From Spongospora subterranea f. sp. subterranea (lineage: Eukaryota > Endomyxa: Phytomyxea > Phytomyxea > Plasmodiophorida), in contig JAUGWO010000309.1 in assembly GCA_049724395.1 (NCBI GenBank), positions 1 to 64,000 on the forward strand: a DNA stretch of 64,000 nucleotides. Reading direction: 5' to 3'. A program made the translations under genes and the position numbers. A model generated the notes under the pieces. The model was not told where the DNA came from. It did no database searches and saw nothing but the letters and a program-made list of their open reading frames with translations. This document shows, one piece after another, positions 46,479-58,233 of the stretch. How positions within the stretch are numbered: the stretch's first letter is position 1; each line of letters begins with the position of its first letter.

Positions 46479-47610
46479 ACCCTCTGTTCGGAAATAAAGG
46501 TCCTGTTTGAAAAAAGTGCGTGGATTAAGGTTGTTTTATGCGCAACCTCGAACTGGATAATGACGCGCGCGTCAAGTGCTTTGCTCACGTGAAATTTTGA
46601 GCCTCGACGCTCATTTCAAACTAAAGTTAGTTCAAATGAAAACTAGGGTTTACGGGAGATTTTTCAGCGGCACCGCCACCTCGTCATTGCTGAACTAGCA
46701 ATGACTGCACCTGCAGGAGACCTAAGCCGAGCTGGAGTTTTCGAAGCCATGCCGGCTTTTCCAAAAAAAATAGCCGACGAGCAGCAAACCTCGGAATTCG
46801 TATCGTTCCTGAGAAGTTCGGTGATAGAAAAGGACAAAAGAACCTCACTGACGACCAGAGTCGTGTAATATACGAATATGTCTTGAGGATGAGTGATTCA
46901 GGAAAGTTCGTTCTTGGTTCAATTGCCTCAGCAAGCAGTCAATTTGCCGTTTCAGGCAGAACTGTCCGTCCAGTGTTGTTCACACAAACGAGGAAAGGTT
47001 GGACCAAAGAAAAAAGTCGTTGATCCTGAAAAGTCAAACAGATTCCTCTACAACAGCGAAAATCGATGATCTTGTGAAGGCTGTCAAAATCTCGTTTGAT
47101 AGCATGGAGAAAGATAAGCGTCAAGACATGTTTTTAACTCTCCAGCAATGCAGTATGGAGATCATGAAGGTCACTTTTAACTCTCCAGCAATGCATGATG
47201 AAAAATGAAGTTCAAGGGGGCAACAATTATAAGATGCCTCACATGGGCAAGGAACGGCTCAGGCGCCAAGGTGATGTTCCAGACAATTTACCCTGCGACA
47301 TTGCAGTTTTGCATCAAGCAAAGCAGGATGCATAGAGTCGTGATGAATAAAAAATTCTTCAATGGACCGGTTCTTCAACCTTTTGCCTGTCCATTTTATC
47401 AAATTAAACCTTGAAAATGTCAACAAGTTCGTCAGCCGCCAAGGCCATCCAAGGCCATAATTAAGAAGAATTCAATGATGGCCTTGGAAGTTCTGAAGCA
47501 GCGAACGCAGGATGCACTGAGCTTTGATTGTGCAGAACCATCAATGAAACCTTTATTTCCGAACATTAAAAAAAGGTGCGTGAGACCTTTATTTCCGAAC
47601 GGAGGGAGTA
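46479..47610 (+). mobile_element. Second mariner-like element, internally deleted
   Basis: The right end (47578-47610) reads inward as TACTCCCTCCGTTCGGAAAT followed by AAAGGTCTCACGCA. The left end (46479-) reads ACCCTCTGTTCGGAAATAAA then GGTC. The outer CTCCCTCCGTTC is shared with the 5850-7586 element but the inner part differs, so this is another family. Inside, the plus strand encodes the transposase N-terminal region (DDQSRVIYEYVLRMSDSGKF, FAVSGRTVRPVLFTQTRKG) directly followed by C-terminal text (IDDLVKAVKISFDSMEKDKR, then GGNNYKMPHMGKERLRRQ). The catalytic core is absent. A short tandem duplication (TTTAACTCTCCAGCAATGCA) lies near 47132-47195. Confidence 0.82.
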
Positions 47611-48136
47611 GTCATTAATGGTGTGATCAAATGGAGAGATGTCGTCCGACACCGTCATCGATTGACCGGTTACAAGAAGACCACCTTCAAGGTTCAGATC
47701 AGTGTCGAATGACGATGTCGGGCTGTCTAGCGATAGAAATCGGGCAGCCGACGCCCCCTGGTACATGCGGGGGTTAGCCAAACCAGACTTACCTGATACA
47801 GTGTGCAGTTGTACAGCAGACATGCCGATTCGGGACGGGCTACTGGCTTTAAATGCCCTATTAATAGTGTGCCACCGTTGCGGCATATCTCATGTCAGAG
47901 TCAGCCATGTGCCTATTGTGTCAAGTGGAGCCCCGTCAGACTACGCCATGAGCATGACTGGTCCCAGTCGAACCTGAGGGTCAAGGAGGGTTGCGAAAGG
48001 CCGCGGACCTTACATGATTGAGCGTTCAATCTAGTTGGGCTTCCTGCCTAGCACTGCATTCGACCAAGCTTTTATTCGTCGACGCGAATTATCCCATACG
48101 ACATTGGCCGAGGTTTCAGTCTGCATTAGGTTTAAA

Positions 48137-49579
48137 ATGGGTGCTTCTTGGACGAAGAAGCGGTCGATGCGACAAGCGGAGCGTCAAGCGAAAAGTCAAG
48201 TGGTAGCGTTCAACGCGAGCTTGTCTGCCATTAGCCAGGCAGATTCTGTAGACGTCTTATTCGAGAGTGGCAGCACTGAAGCTACGAAACTGTCTGTGAA
48301 TGATTTCGAGCTGTTATCTGTGATCGGTAGCCCAAAATCAACACTGCGTTACGCGTTTCTTTACCAACAAACCATTTTTCAGGCAAAGGGTCATTTGCCA
48401 AAGTTTTACAAGTGAGAAAAATTGACAGTGGCCAGATATATGCCATGAAGATCCTGAAGAAAATGACTGTGATTCAACGTCGTCAAATAGCACATACAAA
48501 ATCCGAAAGGAGGGTGCTTGAGAAAGTGGTGAAAGGACATCCGTTCATTGTCAGTTTGAGATTCGCGTTTCAATCGCCCACGAAGCTTTACCTAGTTTTG
48601 GACTATTTCAACGGTGGTGAGCTCTTTTATTGGCTAAAACAAGAGGGTCGATTCAAGGAAGACCGCGCGCGTTTCTATGCGGCGCAGATTGTTCTGGCTC
48701 TGGAGCACCTTCATCAAGAAGGCGTCGTGTAAGACATCACCATCAAGCCCTGTTTTGTCATTAAGAAGTGAACCTATTGCTTTGCAGATATCGAGATTTG
48801 AAACCAGAGAACATCGTTTTGGACACGAAAGGCTACTTACGAGTGACAGGTAAACAATTTTCTGAACCGTTCTAGGGGCGCCATTTGAGGTTTCGCTAGA
48901 TTTCGGCCTTTCGAAAGCGCTTGAAGCTGGTCAAAGGGCGTTTTTCGTTTGTTGGGGTAAGCTTCTTCATTGTCATCAAAATAGTTTCATCATACTGATT
49001 GGTTTCTATTTAGACTTCCGAATACTTAAGGTATTGCTCGTTGATTCGAATGCGAATGTTTGCGAGCCCTCAAACCTGTTTTCTAGTCCCGAGATTCTGA
49101 TTGGCAAGGGTTATGACCATTGTGTAGATTGGTGGAGTCTTGGCACATTGCTGTTCGAAATGCTGGCAGGCCTTCCGCCATTCTACACCAAGTCTACGAC
49201 GACCATGTACGACAAAATCCTTCATGGGACGATTGTGTTTCCGAAGCACTTCTCGGAGTCGGCCATCGATCTGTTGACTGGCCTGCTTCATCGCGATCAT
49301 AATGACAGATTCGGCCATCACGGCACCGCTTCCATCAAATCGCACGCGTTTTTCGAAACAATTAACTGGGAAGCGTTGTACCGACAGGAGCTCGTGGCGC
49401 CATTCTTGCCACCGGTGGCCGGCGGATCGTTGCTTGACACCTCAAACATTGACACTGAATTTACAGCCGAGAACCCCTGCGATTCCCCGGTGGATATGCG
49501 AGCCGGCCCCTATAATGGGCACAACTTCGATTTTACTGGTTTCACGTATACTGAGAATACCACAAATCCTCACCGATAA
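48137..49579 (+). CDS. AGC-family protein kinase, S6K-like
   Basis: A Ser/Thr kinase of the AGC group. Exons: 48137-48326, 48383-48728, 48788-48849, 48900-48956, a 17-base microexon 49014-49030, and 49087-49579. The start MGASWTKK could be N-myristoylated. Motifs: glycine loop GKGSFAKV (across intron 1), YAMKILKK (ATP Lys), YRDLKPEN (catalytic), DFGLSKAL, GT-SEYLSPEIL, WWSLGTLLFEML. After the kinase domain come a turn-motif region (FTAENPCDSP) and the hydrophobic motif FTGFTY, closely resembling S6K. S6K acts downstream of TOR and PDK1. Oddity: in the activation segment exon the frame needed for SFVGT-SEYL is one base off the DFG frame; a T5 run at 48941-48945 is the likely place. Confidence 0.88.
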
Positions 49580-49874
49580 TCGTACTCGAATAAATATTTA
49601 TTAGATGTATCTGGAAGGTACTGTAAAGCGAGTTTTTTCTGAAGATATTATCGAACGAGAAACTGTTGCACCCGTCATCAATAACCGATGAGTTTTCCAA
49701 GGTATCAAGTTGAAGCCACAAATTGGTTACCTGAACAGTTGGCTAACAAGCGATATAAGGTGCTCCTTCAACAATGATTATCAACACGCTGCTAATAATG
49801 AAAATGTTATCGGAAATGTATTCATGATTTCTGGATGGGGTAGAGTAAAACAATATAAATAGGGAAACAAGGGA

Positions 49875-52480
49875 TTAAAACTTGCCATGAGTGACCCCGG
49901 TGTCTTGAACGTCTGCATCAGGAATTTGAGCACGAATAATCACCGAGTCTTTCGAAAGTATGGTATCGTTGGCCGTATTCAAGACGGCGCCGCTCGCTTC
50001 CAGCCAAACGCGACACGCATGTAAATTGTCTCCGAACCCAAGCATTTCAGAGACGGCGCCAACCGGCAATGTCGGGCGATGACCTGCTACAATCCGCAAC
50101 AGCGCCTGATATCGTACTAAAGGAAACAAATGACGAATAATCTGAATTGACAGCAATGGCGATCGATTCGCCAAATTAAAGAACAGCACATAATCACATG
50201 CTCTAAACGCGCGCAACACTGAAATAGCGTGAGAAGTTGAAGGCTTGGCACGATCAGCTGCGGTTGTCTCGTGTAATAATAATGATATGCTCATTGGATC
50301 ATTGGTTAGCAAAAGATAAAGAATACGATATGATAGAAACTCGTCGCTGTTAGAACCTGAACCGCATCCACCATGGTCGTACAGCCTGAGGATAGTCAAG
50401 ATAGCGAATACGGTCAACAGATAATTACTCACTCGCTAAGCTGCGTCTGACATTGATTGTATTCACTGAGATCATCAACCTCAAGGCAAACACGAGCATT
50501 GGCTTCATAAGCCTCAATGGTAAAATCTGTCATTATATGCTGAATTGTTAAATCTTGCCTCAGGCTCTTCATCTGCTCCCAAAAATAAAGATAATGTCTA
50601 TCCTCGTTCCATTTTGATATTATGTGATTGAAAGACTTCTTCAAAACAGACACAGGGCGAACCGTTGAAGGATCAGGGGCCTATAATTTTGATGATAGAC
50701 TGACAAAGTGATCGGAGACAGCAAGTGATTACCGACGTCAGACGAAGATACTTTTTCTCGAGCTGGGAACATGTACCGCAAATTTTTAATGCTTCCCAAT
50801 CCAGTTCTATATCTGCATCGGCGGCATCCAAATTCGCTTTACCGGTGCTAAACGTCAGTCGCGAGTTGCCAACGCGTCGCGTAGTTGTCCCCGCATCGTC
50901 AACATCCTGATTGCGACGTAATATTAACGTTACGTTACGAGTGCCTGCAAAAACGTTACCATAGAAGGACCGAATCTGGCGCTGCGCATGCGCACGGCCG
51001 GGTCGTTTGTCAGAAGGTTCCTTTGATGATTATTGAGCAAAGGCTTCTTCACTGCATCTGAAACGTCGGCGTTCAACTGGCCGATCGCCTCCTGCTGTTT
51101 CTTTAGCTTTTTCTGCTGCTTTTTTGTCAGCTTTGTTTCTCTAGCTTCCGCTTAGACGGTGGCGAAACTACCGCAATCTGAAGAAACAGCACATTAGCCT
51201 CCAAGTAACAATAATATTTCGAGCAAAACATTTTGGGTCGGTATTATTGGCAAAGGAAGCGATTCCCAGTTTTGCGTCCAAAGGGAGCCATTCTCCTTGG
51301 CCGTATGTATTTTTTGCTTGAGAAGTTTCTGCATGATGATTTAACAAAATAATAATTCTGGCGGCTGAAGAGTGGCAACCTGAATCTCCGATTTTTCTAG
51401 ATCGGATCGGCATTGCAGAAATGCACGCTCCACGTATTTCAGCAACGATGGAGGATACGCATCCGATTGTCCAGATTGCGGCTTCGGTTGCGGTGGAGTT
51501 GGCGGCTGCGGCAACTATACAGTACAGAATAAGCGAATATGCGAGAGACATTATTGTTGAAACAAATGCAGTCGCGTACTGTGTGGCATCCTTTCCGATA
51601 AATCAACCACACTATTGAGTTTTGAAACCGATTAAAACAACAAATAAAACATCGAATCAAACACAAAACCGATTTGTACTTTGCTGAATTTTGATGTCGG
51701 CGCGGCTTGGGCACTTCTCACAGGTGTACTGGGGCGATGTGAATTCGCTGGAGGTGCCGGTGCAGTTTGAGTTCTAACTGGTTGGGCCGATTGCGCCTTT
51801 GACAGCAATTCAGCATAAGTTAAACCACGTCCCGTCGGTGGCGGGAGATTTGGTCTGGCCATTGATGTCGCTGCTGTAATGCAGGTCAGCATAATTTCGC
51901 AGGTGAGGCCATGACCGAGATTTGAAAACCTGTATGCCAAGGAGGGGCTGGATAATGCGCTTGTGAGGTCTTTGGAGGAGGAGGAGTTTGCGACTGATTA
52001 TTTTGTGGGTAGTATTGAGCTGGAGAGCATGGCTGACCAAACCCATATGGAGATGAATATTGCTGACGCCCTTGATCATAAACAGTCCTTTGAAATGATA
52101 TTTAAAACGAATAAAATGAGAAGAGAGCAGAAAATGCATCCTAACCACTGCGTCTGAGGCGGATAAACATACGATTGTTGCAGAGGGGGGTATTGTGCAG
52201 ATGGAGGATAGCCATATGCATGCTGACCGGCTCCAGTGTAGGTGTATTGACTAAAAATCAGTATTGCACATGAACAATTGATACATGAACCAAAACCAGA
52301 ACATGTAAGTAGCGATGAACTTCAAACAGCGTGTTGAATTTTGGAATAAATCGACCTGTTGGCATGATACTGCTGCTGAGCCTGAAGCTCTCGTATACGG
52401 CGCTGGCTAGCCTCGAGCTGCTTCTGTTGCCAATTCATCCGACGGAATCAGGAGTGCTGATTAACCGGCGCGCTCAATGC
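49875..52480 (-). CDS. Thp3/LENG8-like SAC3-GANP domain protein
   Basis: Relatives of Sac3 act in mRNA biogenesis and splicing-coupled export. The C-terminal exons are 50385-49875, about 50691-50433 (donor GTGAGT, acceptor CTATCCTCAG) and about 50905-50740. They encode [90 protein letters not shown] and then a PCI-like helical part ending GVTHGKF. Upstream exons (about 51540-50950) carry [34 protein letters not shown] and a Lys-rich [12 protein letters not shown], all matching the LENG8/Thp3 N-terminal architecture. Farther upstream (52480-51640) is Gln/Pro/Tyr-rich low-complexity sequence ([14 protein letters not shown]). The exact start is not resolved. Confidence 0.85.
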
Positions 52481-53670
52481 CTATGGCTGCTCATAAAAAA
52501 GCCGCGCCAAGCCCGGGTGGGTTTCGGTGATCGCCGAGTGCCGCCCGCCTTGCCTAACGCAGATCAATTCTCTTCTGGGTTGTATAGGAGAGGTTGGTTT
52601 CCTGGTCTAGCGCTCGCCCTCGTTATTAGGTGATTGATCACTGGTGTCAACAAATCTCATCGACTCTCATAAACTCCGACAGACTCTATGTCAGTGAACA
52701 TATATATCACTGGACACATCTGATCATCGCGACGTTTTGGTAACAAAGTAACGTTCTCCCTTTGTTCCGGCGCTTTTTCGCTCATGGCCGACGTAGAGTC
52801 CTCACGTTGGCCATGAAAATTGTTAGGCACCACCCAGCTATCCGCTTGGTTTCGTTGTGTATGGGCTTGGTTTCGGTGTATAATGGATACGCGGTTAAAA
52901 CAGTTGGTGAACGTAGATATATGCACATACAGATATGCGATTTATTCGATCAGCGCCTCCTCATCTTCGTCATTGGTTTCTTCTGAGGGCATAAATTATC
53001 GTCCGAACGACCTCCGACCAAGAAATTTGCAGGAATGGCGGGAGTGAGCTTTATTACCGCGCTGCTTGAACGACGAACAGAAATAAACCAATATGGAAAC
53101 CATCGGATAATTCGCATTTGCTATATATATCGTGATGGCCCCTGATGCTTGATCGCGTTTTGCTGATTTAGTAAAGGGCTATTCAAAAAATGGCTCTTGA
53201 AGATTCCCTTGAGAGACTTTCTCGATTAACAGGACATCAATGTCGCTCTGGAACCAGATCAGATATAATGTTAAAGACCTCTGTATCACCTCTGTCGCCG
53301 AGCTCGTATTTTTTTGTTTCCGATATCAGTTTCGCCTTTTTTATCCTAAAAACGTGTTCTGCTCCCTTGAATCTTCAATTTCCTTGAGACGATTTTGGTC
53401 CGATACCGAATCATGGGTCATTTCTGGCGGCCATCGCTATGCCCCATCCAATTAGTGATGTCCAGCTCAGTTTCTTCAACTAGCTGATCTCATGGTTCGG
53501 TAGTGCATATCGCTTGTTGGCCATCGACACGCCAATCGTGGTTAATGAGTCAACTTGGTGTTCACTATATTGGTGATTTAAACACAGAATGACTCAGCCA
53601 TTCCCATTATTATATTATTGTTATTATTCTAATCCACCCCCCGAACTGCAAATTTATCATCTGAATATTC
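52481..53670. other. Intergenic stretch, possible small ORF
   Basis: No family recognised. A plus-strand frame at 53190 opens MALEDSLERLSRLTGHQCRS and could be the first exon of a small gene ending near 53455, but its joining is uncertain. The rest holds short frames only. Confidence 0.25.
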
Positions 53671-54595
53671 ATGAAGTCTATTATATATTCGGTCATCGTC
53701 GTCGCCATATTCTCATTGGCCAACGTCAATGCTGAGTTATCTGTTGTCCAAATGATCGCGTCTCACAACGCTGCCCGTGCTGAGCTTGGTTTGGGGCCGG
53801 TGTCGTGGTCGGCAACGCTGGAGGCGAACGCCGTTGCAGCCGTCAATCTGTGTCCAACCGCCCATGATACGACTGAGCCCTCAACAGATAATTTGGCATG
53901 GGGCTGGCCAACGCTGACAACGCCCGACGCATTCAAAACGTGGTATGATGAGAGACTGTTCTACACGTTGGCAACGAACACTTGTCAACCCGGCAAAGAT
54001 TGTGGCCATTACGTCAATATTGTATTGTCATCGTCGTTGAGAATGTTTCACATCACGCGCTGACCAGAGTGGTTTGCAGATTCGGAACAATGAGATCGGT
54101 TGCGCCATGCGCCAATGCCAGAACATCATCGGTCAACCTGTCGTCGATACGTTCTCCTGTCGTTACTCGAATGCGGTCGCGACGACAACCCAGCCAACGC
54201 CATCGCCTAGCACATCGGCGCCGCTTGCACCAACATCTCTCAATTCGTCCTCAGCATTGCCCACGCCACAGCCGTCTCCATCTTCCCCAGTGACCTCGTT
54301 GTCGATGTCGCCGTCTTCCTCAATGGCGACGCCTGTTCCAACGGGAAGAAAAGGGAAGAACTCGACTGACATCGGAGTAGATTGCGCCACCGAGACCAGG
54401 TTGGCACCGGGTCCAATCACGATCGGATCGCTACTTAGGAACTCCAGCGGTATTGTGGTCGGGTTCGCCGATCAAGGTCGTCGGTATCCGCCGGCCAGTA
54501 AGCCGAGCTGGAGATCGATCCCGTCTCGAGCGGCGAGGCTGATCCCATCGTCGTGGCGTAGGTACGACCATAGTCAGATCCATGATTGCAAATGA
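53671..54595 (+). CDS. Secreted CAP/SCP (PR-1-like) domain protein with Ser/Thr/Pro-rich tail
   Basis: Exon 1 (53671 to about 54010) starts MKSIIYSVIVVAIFSLANVNA, a signal peptide, followed by a CAP domain: VQMIASHNAARAELGLGPVS (the conserved H-N-x-A-R), LEANAVAAVNLCPTAHDTT, NLAWGWPTLTTPDAFKTWYD and CGHYVNI. A GT-AG intron of about 50-70 bases leads to exon 2 (from about 54064 or 54081) with NNEIGCAMRQCQN and FSCRYSN, the C-terminal CAP cysteines. A long Ser/Thr/Pro-rich, probably O-glycosylated tail follows (54170-54350), then a Ser/Arg-rich end. CAP proteins are extracellular and often bind lipids or sterols. The exact splice sites are uncertain. Confidence 0.85.
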
Positions 54596-55616
54596 GGAAT
54601 CATCTTATTATTACAATTCACATTTACCTTATTCTTAAATACCACCAGCGATCGTCTACAGGTTGTCAGTATTGGCCAATGTTATCAACTACGTTTTGAA
54701 TATTGCACAACTCATATACTCTACGAAATGCGAAGTTATCGCAACTCTCTTCCATGATCATGTCGAGAATAGACAACATGGCGTTAGTTGTAGTAAAGAT
54801 TCGATACAATATAACGTGCGGCTTGACGGCCACGATGAACGCTGAGCGCTATCACAATTGTTGTGAAATACGCGGCGCGTATAAGCCGTCTCTGATGATC
54901 CGACAATTACTTGACAGTCTGTTCTGCCAAAATTAGATGATAGGTGGATCTGATACCTCTGCTATGCTGTCGTTAAGGACACTTACTCTCCCCACCCTTC
55001 GTTCGTTCATATGCATGATGAGGGTCGATCGCTTATCGAACTCAGCTTTCCTGCCACTCAGATTCAGGTCCTTGGATGGCCTTCATGACGCCAATTGTGG
55101 TCTCGCTTGTAGCCAGCTGTTCTTCTGCTCCTTTGTGCCTGTAAAGCTTTCTGGGCGGCGGTTTGGCTGTGGCTTGGCTGTTGCTGACGTCTCCTGGATC
55201 CATACATAGGCTTTTTGTAATCGCAACAAATACGATTTGAGGACACAGACGGATTCCGTTGTTTAATCTGAGATGGTATTAGCAGTATACTGAGCCATCC
55301 AGGAAACACTGGATACACGAAAGGATGTTCATCAACAGCGTATTCGCTAAAACATGGATAGGCTATAGATCAAACCATACAATTTCATAATAAAGGTTGG
55401 CGCAAACGCTGCAAAGTGGCACCACAATGTGTGTTCTGGGAGTCGTTGTACCAACTCTATAATTGCTTTCCAAAGTGCAAACTTAACAAACTACTGTAAT
55501 TGGAAAAATTTCGAGTTTTTATTGTTAATCATCGGCAGCCAGTAGAATGCGAAAGATTACGGCATGAGTACAGGTGGGGGGTGGTCGGACGGCATATGTA
55601 GGTACCGCTAGACCAG
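54596..55616. other. Intergenic stretch, nothing recognised
   Basis: Short open frames on both strands (longest 90 codons at 54937-55209 plus and 84 codons at 55318-55064 minus, the latter Gln/Ser/Arg-rich). No recognisable family and no clear repeats. Confidence 0.35.
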
Positions 55617-56172
55617 ATGGCGCCATTTTCTGAATCGGATCAGACCAATAACGATGCAGATCAACGTCAATTACTGGAATCACTTCGACGACAACCGGTG
55701 TTGGTTGATGACGACAATGTCCATCGACTTGAGCAGATGAAGTTGTCAAATCCCGACCTGTAACTCCCGATGCGATTGTGGATATATCTCCTGACTTGAT
55801 CATGGTATTCAGGAGAACCGCCTCAATCCCTATCTGCTCCAAATCATTATCTCATCGTATCCTTTATCTGACTCCAGATCCTAATCCGGAAGAAGAACCG
55901 CACCCGCGACAATTACTGAAACGGCGGGCGGAACTGGTCAAACAGCTTCAGGAAAGGCAAACTCGGTAGGCGGGGGTGTATATTCATTCGATGGGTCGAA
56001 CGTCAAATATGATGATAGAAAAGTAGCGTTGGACGAATATATTGACGTCCTACATCGCTATAATGAGATCAAGGACGTAGCACAAACCATGTTGGGCAGA
56101 TTGGCTGAAAACGAACGGGTGGCAAGCAGAACTCTTTATGCCAGATACGGCCTCGATCCAGATACTGACTGA
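55617..56172 (+). CDS. Swi5 homologue, recombination mediator subunit
   Basis: Swi5 with Sfr1/Mei5 stabilises Rad51/Dmc1 filaments in homologous recombination. Three exons join in frame: 55617-55759, 55813-55964 and 56019-56172. The C-terminal 50 residues carry the family signature: EYIDVLHRYNEIKDVAQTML, GRLAENERVASRTLYARYGL and DPDTD before the stop (compare HEYND-IKD-x2-Q-x-L-x-G-x-LA ... LY-x-x-F-x-L-D). The middle exon has a predicted coiled segment RQLLKRRAELVKQLQER. The N-terminus is acidic and Gln-rich. Introns are about 53-54 bases. Total about 149 residues, a usual length for the family. Confidence 0.9.
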
Positions 56173-56393
56173 ACTTATAAAAAAAAACATCAAGATCGTA
56201 ACATTCTTAACTGGTTTAAAACCTCACAACAGAAATGATTGGTTCAAAACTTCACCACAGAAATGATTGGGCAATAACACAAAGAGATGAGCGGGTTTTA
56301 AGCTTTACAGTTTACTAATTAATAATGATAAAAAATGTTTTGTTATCAGCTGGGTGAGAGCTGCGAATAATTAACCATGGAAAGGCGGGGAGG

Positions 56394-58223
56394 TCATAGG
56401 GCGATCTCTGTTGATTCCACCAGCGATTGGTGGCACACAGAGCACGATGATGAGCTGCCATCAGCCGGTGCTCCACATACAGGGCAGTTATGGGTCGACA
56501 CCAGCCGACGACATTCGCGTCTCCACGTGTCGACTTCCTGTTCGCGGACACTCGATAAACTCGATAAACGGGCGTTCTCCACCTCGAGATGTTCCAGTTT
56601 CGCCAGCAACGACCGCAAATCGCCGGAAGGCGGGGCGATGACAGGCGACGATGATCTCGACCTGGGCTGGCGCTCGGGAAGTGCAGACACAAACGGCAAT
56701 GAACTGACGCTCGGCTTCCACGTTGGAGCGGTCGTCGTCAATGGCTGTTTCCAGATATCAAACGATGCCTGCGACGAAGGATGCTGAAGCTCGTCCGGTC
56801 TCCTGGTGAAACTGGCGCATTCGTAGGCTTGAGTCGATTGCCAGATCTGATTCCCGTTCATGATTCCGGCCAATGGCGGTGGCAGATTGAACCGCTGGCG
56901 GGTACGCGAGGACGACGACGCCTCATCCGACGACGACGACGTGATTCCTTCATAAACGTCGGTGAGAAGCGGCGACGTTGTGCCCGCAGCGGAACCGTCT
57001 GGAGATTGGGACTGACGCGATACTCTGGCGACAGAACTGGACATGATGGCGGCGGCCATGGTGACAGAAGCAGCAGATGGGCGAATCGACGCAATGGTCG
57101 GGGTTCGTGCCATTCCGGATCCGGATTGAGCTATATCTTGGTCGAATGTGGCCAGCGCCCTTCCCTGCCTCTGCATATCGGCGATCCCATGAGCATGAGT
57201 GCACAATGGGCCCCAAGTGCATCGTGACGGATCCTGTTCGATATAGTTATTACAGGGGCTCGTCTTGTAGATATTGGGATGATACATCTGCTCCAGCAGT
57301 GTATGAGAATATCGACAGGAATCGCCCTCAGGGCACCGCGATGGATCACGCCAGTTCTTCGTGGCACTTCCCGATTTCACAAACGGGCAAGGCTGCTCGG
57401 AATACGAGAAAAACTTCGGACAACGACGTCGCTCTTTCAGGTTGTGAAAGCGTTCACACGTCCTGGGGCAGCTTTTCTGAGGGCAACGATCGGTTTTATA
57501 ACACAGCATATAGAATGCTGGACTATCCCTGGTTATACCCAACTCAACATCAGTCGCCAGAGTGATAGCGTTGGCGTTGGCTGTCGAATGCACTTTGAGG
57601 AAGGAGCGCTCAGCGGCGCTATGGCACGGTGTCGGGTAACGCAACTCCATATGGCCATGGGCTTTGGCGCAATGCTGACCGAACCCGGTACAGACGCCGG
57701 AAGAGGATAGCATGTGTGGGCAGAGCTGGGTCTTATAGACTAATGGGTGGTAGATCATCTCTTCAGTGCTATGTGCATATCGACATTCATCGCCTTGAGG
57801 GCATCGCCGTTTTCCATGAAGCGTTTGCACATAACGGCAGCGAGTCGGCGCGTAGTTGTATTCGTCGTTCGAGATGAGAACCGGCTGGCGTCGAGTATGT
57901 TTCGAATGGCTATCGAAACAAGCGTAGGAATCATTAGGGCAAGATTTGTCATTATGTGTAGCACATATGTGTACTCGAAACTCTTGCATATACCGCTCGT
58001 GTTCTGGCTGTTCGCACAGCATCATTGAATGACAATATCCACGTTCCTGGCCCGAATACTGATGCGCCAGCGATGAGACAGAATACGCGTCGTTCTTCAT
58101 ATACGCTGCAGAATTCTCGGGAGCGAACACTGCCGAGGCCGCGTTGAGGGCGATATCTTCCGCTTGAAAAAGTTGATCTTCGTATGGTTCGCCCAAGGTG
58201 TTGAATTCGTGATCAATTCTCAC
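56394..58223 (-). CDS. Unkempt-like multi-CCCH zinc-finger protein with degenerate RING end
   Basis: A long intact frame of 609 codons. The N-terminal half carries about six CCCH fingers in the Unkempt arrangement: EFRVHICATHNDKSCPNDSY with CFDSH, CPQGDECRYAH, VCTGFGQHCAKAHG, CYKTDRCPQKSCPRTCERFH, CPEGDSCRYSH, and CTWGPLCTHAHG. YKTQLCPH and YKTSPCNN precede fingers as in the family. A Ser/Thr-rich linker follows, then a coiled coil (LRSLLAKLEHLEVENARLSS) and a C-terminal Cys/His cluster (HNCPVCGAPA, SCSVCHQSL) resembling the reduced RING of Unkempt. Animal Unkempt is a sequence-specific mRNA-binding translational repressor. The reading frame has no ATG at its very start, so it probably joins the 58234-58569 frame. 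Confidence 0.85.
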   Translation of the reverse strand: MRIDHEFNTLGEPYEDQLFQAEDIALNAASAVFAPENSAAYMKNDAYSVSSLAHQYSGQERGYCHSMMLCEQPEHERYMQEFRVHICATHNDKSCPNDSYACFDSHSKHTRRQPVLISNDEYNYAPTRCRYVQTLHGKRRCPQGDECRYAHSTEEMIYHPLVYKTQLCPHMLSSSGVCTGFGQHCAKAHGHMELRYPTPCHSAAERSFLKVHSTANANAITLATDVELGITRDSPAFYMLCYKTDRCPQKSCPRTCERFHNLKERRRCPKFFSYSEQPCPFVKSGSATKNWRDPSRCPEGDSCRYSHTLLEQMYHPNIYKTSPCNNYIEQDPSRCTWGPLCTHAHGIADMQRQGRALATFDQDIAQSGSGMARTPTIASIRPSAASVTMAAAIMSSSVARVSRQSQSPDGSAAGTTSPLLTDVYEGITSSSSDEASSSSRTRQRFNLPPPLAGIMNGNQIWQSTQAYECASFTRRPDELQHPSSQASFDIWKQPLTTTAPTWKPSVSSLPFVSALPERQPRSRSSSPVIAPPSGDLRSLLAKLEHLEVENARLSSLSSVREQEVDTWRRECRRLVSTHNCPVCGAPADGSSSSCSVCHQSLVESTEIAL

Positions 58224-58233
58224 TAATGGATCA

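Noticed and set aside
51421-51618. Plus-strand 65-codon frame in the Thp3 region
   Set aside because: The opposite strand encodes conserved Thp3/LENG8 text here, so this is a shadow.
56781-57710. Long plus-strand frames opposite the Unkempt-like gene
   Set aside because: They mirror the zinc-finger coding strand and lack recognisable domains.
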